From assembly GCA_024291935.2 (NCBI GenBank), contig JAGTYA010000026.1, positions 6,676,001-6,740,000 of the forward strand: a stretch of 64,000 nucleotides of DNA, in the 5' to 3' direction. A program made the translations under genes and the position numbers. Positions within the stretch are counted from its first letter, which is position 1. Each line of letters opens with the position of its first letter. Positions 45,390-55,783 of the stretch are shown piece by piece. This DNA is from Okapia johnstoni. Taxonomy: Eukaryota; Chordata; Mammalia; Artiodactyla; Giraffidae. The notes under the pieces were generated by a model. The model had not been told where the DNA came from and ran no database searches. It saw nothing but the letters and a program-made list of their open reading frames with translations.

Positions 45390-48247
45390 ATGGTGAGCGG
45401 CAGGCCACGGCGCCGCGGGGGAGGCGGCCGCGAGTCGATCATCTGGGCGCGCTAGGGGGAACGGGGGGGGCGCGACGTCGGCACCCCCTCCCCCAGCTCC
45501 CGGGGCTGGACGAGGGTCTCGTGCTGAGGGGCGGGCGGCGCCGGGACGCGCGTGCGCGCCCGCGGGCGCCGGGGAGGGCTGGCTCGGACGTCGCTCGCGC
45601 GCCCCCTGGGCTCCCTTCCCCTCCCCCACCCGGCTGCTGCGCCCGCGCGGCCCAGGGCCGTGGGGGAGGGGTCCAGGGCGCGCGCGCGCCCGTCCCCTCG
45701 CGGGGGCCGCGCGCGGCGTCGCGCGCCGCGGCGGGGCCGCCGAGAGTCGCTTCTCGGGGACGCGCGTCTCGACTGGAACACGCGGCATCCAAACCTGGCC
45801 CGGGGGCGACGGAGGAAAAGCGCGCGAGCGGTCTTGGCGCGCGCGCCCCACCCAAGGGCTGTTCCTGTCTTCGCGTCACCCTCCCTCTCGAGCGGGGTCC
45901 GTCTCGAGAGCAGGTGGCAGGGATGCCCGCGAGGGGCGGGGGCGGCGCGGCTAGCGGGGGATGCGCGGGGTGTCCTGGCGCAGGCGCCAGCGATTAGGGG
46001 CTTGCACCGCGCGCGACAGAGCGGACCGCGAAGGAGACTTAGGCCGTCCTCTCGGGCTAGCGAGCCCTTGAAGCCGAGCCGGGTTCGCAGAGTACACCCG
46101 GCGGAGGCTGGGACAGCAGTCCCGGCCGGCGCGTGCGCACACAGTCCAGCCTGGCCGCTGGGCCTGAAGCCGTGGACTAACGGGGCCTTCGGCTCTCCCG
46201 GATGGGGCCTGAGGGTGGAGCCGCGTTTAGGGAAGTGACCCAGGCGGGCACCGCCCGGAAACCACCCCGTCCCCTGTGTTCGGCCCGAGGGCTGCGAGAG
46301 CCGAAGGTTGTGTAACTTGCCCAGGCCTGCAGCGCAGGGGGCCGATAAGCTCGTTAGCGCAGGCGATTCCATTGGGTTGAGGCCTTCGGAGGTGCAGCTG
46401 CCGCTGGGTGAGTTTTTTTTTTTTTTCGGGGAGGGGGCTGACTCGAGCCGATCTGCTTTCACCGCCTACTCCGGAAGCGGCTCAATCACGTGGCCGGCTT
46501 CCTCTGCAGTTCCGGGAGCGGGGGCAGATTTCACCGTGGACCGTCACTCCCTCTCCTGGCTAAGGTGTCCCCCAACACGACCTAGAAGTTTAAAGAGCTC
46601 AGAGACTGGGGGCACTTGACTTTGGACTGCTGACTCCTGTCAGCGATTTGGGGGCCTGCATTTTTCCGTGTAGGGCCTCAATTAGGGGTCTGTTGCTGCT
46701 TTGGTTTGGGGATACCCCAGCAGAGAAGGGACCACCTTGTGTAGTAACTGCTTTGAACCGTGCTGATGGGCTTTCTAGAACTGTTGAGCACCGTTGGTGG
46801 GTCCTGGTTCTATAGAGATGACTAGGATCTGGGCCCCTTCCTGCTCTATGTGAAGTTCTGAGTCAGCACTTTATGCAAAAGCTGAGACTGCGTGGAAAAC
46901 GGGGTCAGTAGTTTGTCGGTTCTTCTAATCGTGGGCTCATATCTTGGCCAAGGCTCTGCTTCTCACAGGTCTTGGATCTCTAGCCTGCAGGATGTCGGGG
47001 TGGGGAGGAATGCTGTTGAATTATGTGATCAAAGGTCTCTTTTTCTTTGGCTGCTATTCTGGGATTGTGTCACATCTGATCCTTTGACGGTGACCTGGGT
47101 GGGAAAATAGTGCCACTAGTCCTGGGAAGGGGATTAGTAATCTCTTGGGGCTGAGGACTATATTTTGTTGGCCTCTAGACAGATCTCCTAAGAAAGCAAA
47201 AGAGGGACTTCAGGGCATGTCCCAGAAACTGTCTCCTTATGAGGTGCGTGTGGCTCATCCTCTAGGCCTCTGGCGTGGCTGTCTCTGATGGGGTCATCAA
47301 AGTGTTCAACGACATGAAAGTGCGTAAGTCATCGACACCAGAGGAAGTGAAGAAGCGCAAGAAGGCGGTGCTCTTCTGTCTGAGTGAGGACAAGAAGAAC
47401 ATCATTCTGGAGGAGGGCAAGGAGATCCTGGTGGGTGACGTGGGCCAGACGGTAGACGACCCCTATGCCACCTTTGTCAAGATGCTGCCAGACAAGGACT
47501 GCCGCTATGCCCTCTATGATGCAACCTACGAGACCAAGGAGAGCAAGAAGGAGGACCTGGTGTTCATCTTCTGGTGAGCTCCTCCTGCAGGCCCTCTCTC
47601 CTTTCACCTGCTCTAGCTCTGCCCCACCCCCCCTTTCCCAGGACAGGAAGGTCTGTGGCTCTGGCTTAATCCAGACGCCTGCGTGTCAGAGGACGGTGTT
47701 GTAATAAAACGCTTGTCAATGAGGAACTTGATGGATGAAAGCGTGAATGCTCAGGCCCAGTTCAGGGGTTTCTGGAAGTTATTTATCGCTTGAGGGCTTG
47801 CTGGGCTTGGAGAGAGGGGGTTTTGCGGCAAGTTCTCGACTCTTTTCTTCCAGGGCCCCTGAATGTGCACCCCTTAAGAGCAAAATGATCTATGCCAGCT
47901 CCAAGGACGCCATCAAGAAGAAGCTGACGGGTAAGGGCCAGCACTGGTGGTGCCATATGCCCTTGTGCTCGGGTCTTGGCTGTTGGGTGGGGTGAATGGC
48001 ATGGCTCAGGAGATCCCTGCCCACTGGAAGGTAGCCTGGTCTCCTCCCATCTGTTCAGACTGGCTCCTTCCCAGCCACAGCATCCCCTACCCCCACCATT
48101 CCTGCTCACAGATGCTCCCCCTTCCTTCCCACAGGGATCAAGCATGAATTGCAAGCAAACTGCTACGAGGAGGTTAAGGACCGCTGCACCCTTGCAGAGA
48201 AGCTGGGGGGCAGTGCCGTCATCTCCCTGGAGGGCAAGCCTTTGTGA
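45390..48247 (+). CDS. CFL1: CFL1, cofilin-1 (actin-depolymerising factor)
   Basis: Cytoplasmic ADF/cofilin that binds ADP-actin and severs filaments; can carry actin into the nucleus. Exons: 45390-45392 (only the start ATG), 47266-47573, 47854-47930 and 48135-48247, giving 166 residues as in all mammals. Exon 1 coding only Met is the family's usual layout. Ser3, the LIMK phosphorylation site, is codon 2 of exon 2 ([10 protein letters not shown]). The bipartite nuclear signal KKRKK is at 30-34. One ADF-H domain spans almost the whole protein, ending EGKPL. Residues around 140 read [12 protein letters not shown], with Cys where human has Ser. Intron 1 (1.9 kb) is a CpG island; intron 2 contains an AATAAA at 47703-47708. 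Confidence 0.98.
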
Positions 48248-48775
48248 GCCCCCTCCAGCCCCCTGCCTGGAGCATCTGGCAGCCCCAGACCTGCCCATGG
48301 GGGTTGCAGGCTGCCCCCTTCCTGCCAGACCGGAGGGGCTGGGGGGATCCCAGCAGGGGGAGGGCATTCCCTTCACCCCAGTTGCCAAACAGCCCCCCCA
48401 CCCCCTGGACCTTCCTCCTCCCTCCACCCCTGACGGTTCTGGCCTTCCCAAACTGCTTTTGATCTTCTGATTCCTCTTGGGTTGAAACAGACCAAGTTTC
48501 CCCCACCCCAGGAACCCATTTGAGGGGGGGGCCTGTATTTTTTTTAACGACACCCCAGTCCCCCACCTGTTCCTCCCCTTTCCCATGCTGCCAACTTCTA
48601 ACCGCAATAGTGACTCTGTGCTTGTCTGTTTAGTTCTGTGTATAAATGGAATGTTGTGGAGATGACCCCTCCCTGCGCCGCCTGCTTCCCTTCCCTCCTT
48701 TCCTCTGGTCACAGCCACTCATGGAAGCAGGACCAGCAAGGGACCTTCAATTTAAAAAAAAAAAAAAAAAAACCC

Positions 48776-48781
48776 AATAAA
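48776..48781 (+). terminator. CFL1: CFL1 polyadenylation signal
   Basis: AATAAA about 530 bp past the stop, preceded by a genomic A19 run (48754-48772). The size agrees with the known ~0.5-kb cofilin-1 3'UTR. Confidence 0.88.
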
Positions 48782-48799
48782 AAGGCTCACTAATGGGAT

Positions 48800-49915
48800 G
48801 TTTGTTTCAAGGTTGGGGACCTTGTGCGGGAGGCAGGGTGGGAGAACAAGCAGCATATCCTCTGTACCCATCTCTCCAGCTCCCACACACCCTCATTTGA
48901 CCCCTGTGACTCCCTGAGCCTCTTTTTCTGACAGTTTCCATTCTTCATTTTATAGCTGGCACCAGGCTGGCTGTCTAGGAGGTAGCTCAGCCAGGGTGTG
49001 TCTGCTACTGCCTGCAGGGGTCCCTTGAACAGAAGGGCTTCATGCCTGAACTGGCTGCTGCTCTTGCCTTGATTCAGGTGGGCAACAGGACGGTGAGGCC
49101 TGTCCTCTTATTTCCCATGCAGCCTTCCCAGATGTGCGCTGTGAGACTGCAAGTCACTGGTTGCCTCTTGAGCTTGTTCTCCACCTTCAGTAGTTGGTCT
49201 TTGCCCTGCCTTTTCCCCTGAGTGGCTGACTCATTTATGAGGGCTGGGTCCAGTGGCTGCTGTGAGTCAGAAGCCAGGTTGAGCCTTTGCCTTAAGCAGC
49301 TGTGTCTGGGGTCTAGGGTGGGGCCGGCCAGGTGGAGCCCAGGACTTCAGACCCAGGTGTCTTGAGCACCACCTTCCTGGTGTTTAACCAGGAGGGTGTT
49401 GGTTGGAGCCTCAAGCCTCTTGCCAACATTGCTGTGGGCTCTTTGCAGACTGTACTTTGGGTTTTCACCTGCCCCACAGGTAACGGTAGAAGTCTTGCCC
49501 TAGGGGTGGTCGTCATGCAGGATTTATCTCTCTCCCCCAGCCCGCCATGCTTCCCCATCAGCTAAAAAGCTGCCTGGAATTAAAGATTGTTCTTTGGAAC
49601 TTTCCAGTATTTCTGAGGAAGGCAGGAAGGCCTATTCCATTTTCTAATTGGGAAATGGGTGCAGAGGATTTACGATTAGTTTTATGTGTGGACTATGCCA
49701 GGGTTTATGGGGTGGTGGCACACCTTGACTGCTCCTGGGTTCCAAGTTCTGATCTTGTCCTTTCATACAGAGAGCCTCTTAGCAGCCACTCCTGGAGAGT
49801 GGCTGAAGACATTTCAGGGTTGTCCCCCAGGATCTGGCCTCTGGTAGAGGAATGTACCTGGTGGGCCCTGGAACTGGAATGTCAGGACAAGCAAGCCTTA
49901 CTATAAAACCAAGTT
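48800..49915. other. CFL1-SNX32 intergenic spacer
   Basis: No gene and no obvious recent retroelement. Unique moderately GC-rich sequence between convergent 3' ends. Confidence 0.55.
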
Positions 49916-51639
49916 TTTTATTTGTGAACAGGCTGGAGACAAATGAACTCAGATCAGAGGTGGGTGGAGGCTCTCCCTCAGCCTCTAGGGAGGGGAGGTC
50001 ACGTTCCCTGGGCTTCCCCAGGTTGTGGTTCTGTTTACCTCTGTCCAGGTTTGGTGTCCATGCTGCTCTATCTCCCTCTGGCAGGGCCTGGCACCTTGGG
50101 GCAGGGGTGGGGCTTGCCCTGAGAAGGGGCATGGTGAGTGGCTCCTAGGGCTGGAAGAAGGCCTGTCTGGAGTGGGAGATCTGGGGGCTTTTGGTAGCTC
50201 CAAGGCTCCCCCTTGAGGATGACAAGGGTGCTCAGGAGAAGCAGGGTGCTGGCCTGTGGAGGAGAGTTTCTTGATGTCTTTCTCCTTGCTGTTCTCCACC
50301 TTGAATGACTCCTCTGTCCCCAGCCCTGTCCTACTGTTCACTGAGGCCTTGCTACTGATGGGAAGGGTCCTTGTCAAAATGGGGAGCCCTGGCCCTGCAC
50401 AGCTGGGGTGCTCGTGCCAGCCAACTACCCCCATCCCCACCAGGTCCACCCCTGCTCCCAAGGGCCAAGAAACTAGAGGCCCAGGGTGGGAGGCCAGGAA
50501 GGCAGCAAGAGGGCTCGGTGAGGCTGGAGGGCTCACCTTGGCATGTTTGAGCTCCAGCTCAGCCATCTCAATGAGGTTCTCGCTGAAGAAAAATACATGG
50601 GATTTGAAGTCATGAGCTCTGGAGAGGAGAGGAATGCGGACCCCGGCAGGGTGGCCAGTACAGTGGCAGGGCTCGCGGGCCATGGGGCTTACCCTGCCTG
50701 GCTGAGTCCGAGAGGCATCTGAAACCCTGCCAGCACAGCTGTTGATGGTTCTCCATAGCCCGCATCTCCTGGTTGTTGGTACAGGCCTTGTCCAGTGCCT
50801 TGTTGGTGTTGGCGTGGGCCTTGTCCAGCACCTTGTTGGCATTCTTGTCTGCCAGTGCCAGCAGCTGCCAGGACAGCAGTCCTGGGGCCAGCAAGGGCAC
50901 AGGATTCCTGACCCACGGCCCTCGCCTGCCTGCCCTCCCTGGTGGCTCAGCCTGGCCTATAGCCCTGAGGTTTGCTCTGGGGCCACCTCTCACCTTGGCT
51001 GCCTGGGAGTCTCACATGTAGTATCTCAGCATGTCCAACAGCTTCAGGTCCTCGTTAGAGGCCACTTGGCCCTCCAGCTCCAGAAGCAAGAAGGTGGAGG
51101 CTGGAGACAGAGCTGGCAGAGGAGCTGCTAAGGATGAGGTGCTGCTGTCCCTCTAAATACCTAGAAGAGTCACCTGATAATACACTCTATGTCAAGCCTT
51201 CACATTCAGGGGAGCAGGCCAGTGAAGGCTTCACAAAACAGGTGGCCTCAGATCTGGATCTTGGGGATTGAGTAGGGGTTAGACAACAGGCAAAGGCTTT
51301 GCGGGTATGTAAGCCAGGTATGATTTTAGGGGAAGTTCAGTAGGGCAGTTGGGTGGCGGTGGCCAGAGCATACCAGGCTTAAAATGCAAGCTAGGAACTC
51401 TGGGCTTTGTGTCTTGGGCAGTTCCTGGAAGGGACAGGATCACTGAAGGGCCCTGAGCAGGGAAGAGATGAGGAGCGACGGACATTTTAGAAAGATTGGC
51501 ACACTCCAGTGACTTTCTTGGCGAAGAGTTCAGGAAGTGTGTCTGGGGCAGAATGTTGGCAGCACAGCACAGTGCCAAATGCACGTGGCACATCCTGGTA
51601 AGGGCCTTGCCAAACCCACTTCCCACCTCCTCCCCCATC

Positions 51640-51661
51640 ACACACACACACACACACACTT
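51640..51661. repeat. (CA)n short microsatellite
   Basis: Eleven CA units in a former SNX32 intron. Confidence 0.9.
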
Positions 51662-53196
51662 GAGGCTGGATCCCTGACTTCACTCCACTCTTATTAGTGT
51701 GGAGAGGGAGCCCAGCGCTTCATCGGGCCCAAGTTATCACTGAAAGATGCCAAAATGATCCTGGAGCTTTCCCCACTCCCAGGACACTCTCTTCCCTTCA
51801 AAGGATCATGATCACCTTTCAACACAGAAGGCAGTACTCACCCTTAGCCGTTCAAAGAGCTCTGCCAATTTGAAGAAGCTCCTAGGAGGCAGTGGGTGGG
51901 AGTTAGGGCAGGGGTCTTAGCGGGTGCTTAAAGTCTCCCTGCCCTTAGGTCCCCCTTGGGGAGATCTGCTCTTTCTCTACCAAAGCCAAATAGGAGCTTC
52001 TGTACCTCCCACTAGAGCTGATAGTAGACTTCCACACAGTGACCCCTCATGGACAGACAAAGTATTACAGGCATAGAGGGGAGAGGATCCCGTCTTTAGC
52101 TGGTTGACTTACTGTGATCCCAGACTACTCATAGTGCAGCTGAGATAGGCATGTAATCATCTGCCAGGCTTGCTGGGATAGAGCCCTCCATCAGAGCCCC
52201 TTGGTCCCCCTGTCAAGCCCCACCCCTAGTATCTGTGGCCACAGGCAGACACCGGAAATTTCCTCTGCCCTGGGGAGTATGCCACTGGGGAGAGAAGGTA
52301 GGGAATCCAGGGTCCCTGGAGTTCTGCATACACTCATGAGTGCATGACTCGGTCTGCCCACAGACAGGCGTCCCAGATGCAGGCGTGGTACTCCAGCAGG
52401 AAGGTCCTCTCATGCTCAAAGAAGTCATCCACGTCCTACGGGAGACAGACAGGACTCATTTATACTGAGCCACCAGAAGCAGAGCAACTAAGGGCTCCCA
52501 AGGGTGGCACGATCTCCCCCTAGGCCAGAACCCCCAGTGGCTTCCCTCCCACAGCCACCCAGAGCCTCAATCCTTGCTGTGGACTTGAGGCCCTGGGTTG
52601 AATCCAGAGAAGGGACCTAGGAGTCACCTTGAGCCCTGACATGCCAGTGATGGAGGGCTTCGTCTGCAGACTTCATGATATTCCTCAGAAACACCCCAAG
52701 GAGCTCCTTCCTGTTCTTTCCTCGGACAGTCAGCTGAGACACACGTGGGGAAGGGGGCGATGTTGCGTGGGGAGGGCATTTGCACCTCCCACCCCGGGCA
52801 CATGCCACTCTCAAGAGCTGATGAGTTGGAGGCTGAGCCCACTTAGAGTCCTGCCCCCCACTCCCAGGGGTGACCCCAGCTCACATCCTGGCTATATTCC
52901 AAAAAGACAAAGAAGTTGTGGTCTCGACGCAAGGTGGGGTGAGCTGCCAGGTGCTGCAGAGAGACTTCATGGACCGTAACTGTCTTCTTGAAGATAGCCA
53001 GGTATTCCCTGCAGAGGGCAGCAGGCAGCTCATGGGTCCCTTGCTGGCTCCCATTATCCTGCCCCTTCCCCTTTGGCAGCCGGAGTAAGAAGCAGGGTCC
53101 CTAAACATCCACAGGGGCTAGTCAGGAGGGAGACCCTGGGTCTCTCAGGAGAGATTGGGCTGGGGCTTTGTCAGACAGACAAGAAAGGGAGGCAAG

Positions 53197-53392
53197 GGAC
53201 TTCCCAGAGGTTAAGAGTCCTCCTTGCAATGCAGGGAACGCGGGTTGGATCCCTGGTCAGGAAACTTAAAAGATTCCCACATTCCGAGGAGCAACTAGCC
53301 TGTGTACCACAACTAGAGTCTGTGTGCCACAACTAAGACCCGATGAAGCCAAATAAATAAATGTTAAAAAAAAAAAAAAGAAAGAAAGAAAT
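53197..53392 (+). repeat. CHR SINE in SNX32 pseudogene intron
   Basis: GGGACTTCCCAGAGGTTAAG head, GGGTTGGATCCCTGGTC, CACAACTAGAGTCTGTGTG body and an A13 then (GAAA)n tail. Confidence 0.88.
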
Positions 53393-54454
53393 GGAGGCAG
53401 CACTCACGCTTTGAGCTTCTGCTTCATTTTGGCAAACTCTTCCCACGTGACTGAGCGGTCTTCCTCATCCAGGTTCTGCAGCTTTTCCCTTGAAGCCTCA
53501 GTCTGGCCATGGAGGGGCTGGGGGGATCTGCTCAAAGGAGGACAGAGCTGGGAGACCTCCTGTTATCAAGATGGCAGTCACCCACACCCCGAAGCCTGGC
53601 TCTGCCTCCCCACCTCTCCCGAGGGCCCAGGCTGGCTCCCCCTCACAGGGAGACTGGCGTACCCCCTGTTCTCCCAGGCCAGCTCCCCCTCACAGGGAGA
53701 CCGGCGTACCCCTCCCTCGTAGGCATCGTGCAGCCAGATGAACTCCTCATGCTGGCGCATGATGGAGAACTCGGTCTAGGTGAAGTGAGGCAGGCAGCTC
53801 CGGAAGCCGAGAAGCTTATCTGAGGGGTTTCTCCTCCCCTGCCCCTCGCAAGCCCGACACCCGCCAAGCTTCCTGCGCACCCACTTTTGGGCCACCCCCG
53901 TCCCACATGCCAGGTGAGGCAAATGTTGGGGCTCTCATGTCCCTGATCACCCTCAGGAGGGTGGACACAGAATGGTAGCACTTGGGGCCTTAGGAAAAGG
54001 CAGTCAGGGACTAGATGAGATGCTCTCTCAGAGGGCCAGGGGGCGAGAGCCAGGTTGGGAAGCCGGGCCCAAAGGCTCTGTTGGCATCTTCCCACCAGGT
54101 GAGCCAGGCCGCTTGGGCTCCTGAAGCCTCCTTCGGCAGCCACCGGAACCGCACCCCTGCTCCCAGTGCAACGTCACCTTGGTCTGAAGAGTGAATTTCA
54201 CCTTGTCCCGCTCTGCTCGCTGACGGCATCAGAGATCTCCACCTGCAAGGAGCTGTCTCCCTGCAGGTCTACTGACATGGAGGAGGCCCGTGGAGGGGGG
54301 GAGGGCCCTGACGTGACTGACCACCGCCACCCCCATCCTGGCCGCAGGCTTCCAGTCTTCCTGCAGAGCCACCTCAAAGTATTATTTACACCATGCCCTG
54401 GGGTCACTGGCTGCACCCCCACACACACACCAGAGATCCTGGTAAGTCACTGCT

Positions 54455-54620
54455 CAGGGCTTCACAATGATACTTTCCCACCCGGCCATCCTCTGAAGTG
54501 GGGAGAATTTGCCCCATTTTATAGGCCCAGAGGCTGTGACCCCCAGAGAGGTGAAATAATGTGGCCTGAACCATACATCTGCCACGCGGCAGGGCCAGAT
54601 TGGAACAGTTTTTCAATTCC
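54455..54620 (-). repeat. MIR SINE
   Basis: CCCATTTTATAGGCCCAGAG and CCAGAGAGGTGAAATAATGT phrases of MIR. Confidence 0.7.
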
Positions 54621-54949
54621 ACATCCCATGTGCTTCCTTAGCTACCTGCCCACCCCTTCCCAGCTGGTTACCTCAGGTACCTCTCACCAGGTGAAAAGAC
54701 AGCCCCACCCCTTTCTGAGGGGGTCCTGAGACCATTCCATTCACTACATTTAGTGTTAAGAGGCACAGACTTACAGGTCAAGCACTTGTATCTCTCCAAG
54801 TGAAAAGATCCCTGAGGCACCAAGCTACTAGTTCATTCTTGCACTGAGCTATCTCAATAAGCATTTACTGAACACCTGCTATGTCCACACCACTGGGCCA
54901 GGAGGTACTAGGGAGAAGGTCAGAAGTCACTCTTGCTCCAAGCACAGCT

Positions 54950-55783
54950 CACTTCTCACCCTCAGAGGCCTCCCTGTCTCCTCTCACGGGCTTTGGCATA
55001 TGTTTAGGACACTGAGGGACCACTCATAGATTAATTTTATCTGGCCCTGAGCTTCATATATCAATGTAGTTACACAGTACATACTCTTTTGTGACCATGT
55101 TCTTTAACGATACCCACCTATGTTGCTGGGCATGGTGGTTCTTTTTCACTGCTGTGTGGTGTCCCACTATATGACCACATCACAGTTTATCTAGTCTACT
55201 ACTGTTGGTGCTCAGTTGGATTATTTCCAGTTTGAGGTTATTATAAATAAAGCTACCATGAACATTCTTGCATATATCTTTTGAGGGACCTAAGTACTTA
55301 TTTCTGTTGGGTATGAGAACTGCTTGCTCAGAGGGTAGGCATGTGTTTAAAACGCTTTCATAGATACTGCCAAACAGTTTCCTATGCTGATTGTTCTAAT
55401 TTACACTCCTACCAGCACTGTATGGAAGTTCCAGGTGCCTTTGTCAGTTATATGTGTTGTCAATATCCACAGCTCTATGGGATGTCTTTTCACTCTCTTA
55501 ATGGCTTATAATTCTACAAGCTCAACATACCAATCTTTTCTTCTGTGGTTAAGGATGTGATTCTTGAAGTAACACTCCCACCCCAAAGTCATGAAGATAT
55601 TCTATTTTTTTTCTTCCAGGAACAGTTCTAGATCTATGATCCATTTTCATATATTTATATGTAGGTCTATGATCCATTTAATTCATTTTGTATATAGCGT
55701 AAAGTGTGGGTTGTGCTTCATTTCTGCCATATAAATAGCCAGTGGTTTTAGCATTATTTGTTTAAAAACATTGTATTTACACT
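54950..55783 (-). mobile_element. Antisense L1, segment 1
   Basis: Reverse-complement L1 3' half: CAGTTGGATTATTTCCAGTT, TATAAATAAAGCTACCATGA and ACTCCTACCAGCACTGTATG. It is continuous with the L1 sequence after the BovB insertion at 55784-59024. Confidence 0.8.

Larger units (their letters stand above)
49917..54284 (-). pseudogene. SNX32: SNX32 unitary pseudogene (sorting nexin 32)
   Basis: Recognisable exon for exon as sorting nexin 32 (PX domain then BAR domain), in the orthologous place beside CFL1 with introns, so not a processed copy. Lesions, in transcript order: 5-base insertion at about 54210-54217; Gln-to-TAG at 53776-53778; 47-base tandem duplication at the exon 3 donor (53634-53717); 2-base deletion giving TGA at 53498-53500; 1-base insertion near 52652; TGA at 52334-52336; indel giving TGA at 52129-52131; Arg-to-TGA in YYMRDSQAAK at 51012-51014; deletions and a 33-base duplication in the BAR exon 50694-50886; frameshift in 50536-50621. 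Exons at 52885-53008 (EYLAIFKKTV) and 51844-51893 (KLAELFERLR) stay open. AATAAA survives on minus at 49917-49922. The first exon was not found. Confidence 0.93.

Noticed and set aside
45420..46460. Long overlapping open frames on both strands (351, 336 and 228 residues) in CFL1 intron 1
   Set aside because: They result from very high GC content that depletes stop codons. There is no homology, no splice structure and the protein composition is Arg/Pro/Ala-rich.
47783..48718. 311-residue minus-strand frame
   Set aside because: Antisense shadow of CFL1 exons 3-4 and the 3'UTR.
49985..50842. 285-residue minus-strand frame
   Set aside because: Runs through the decayed last SNX32 exons and their introns; only short pieces match SNX32, in agreement with a pseudogene.
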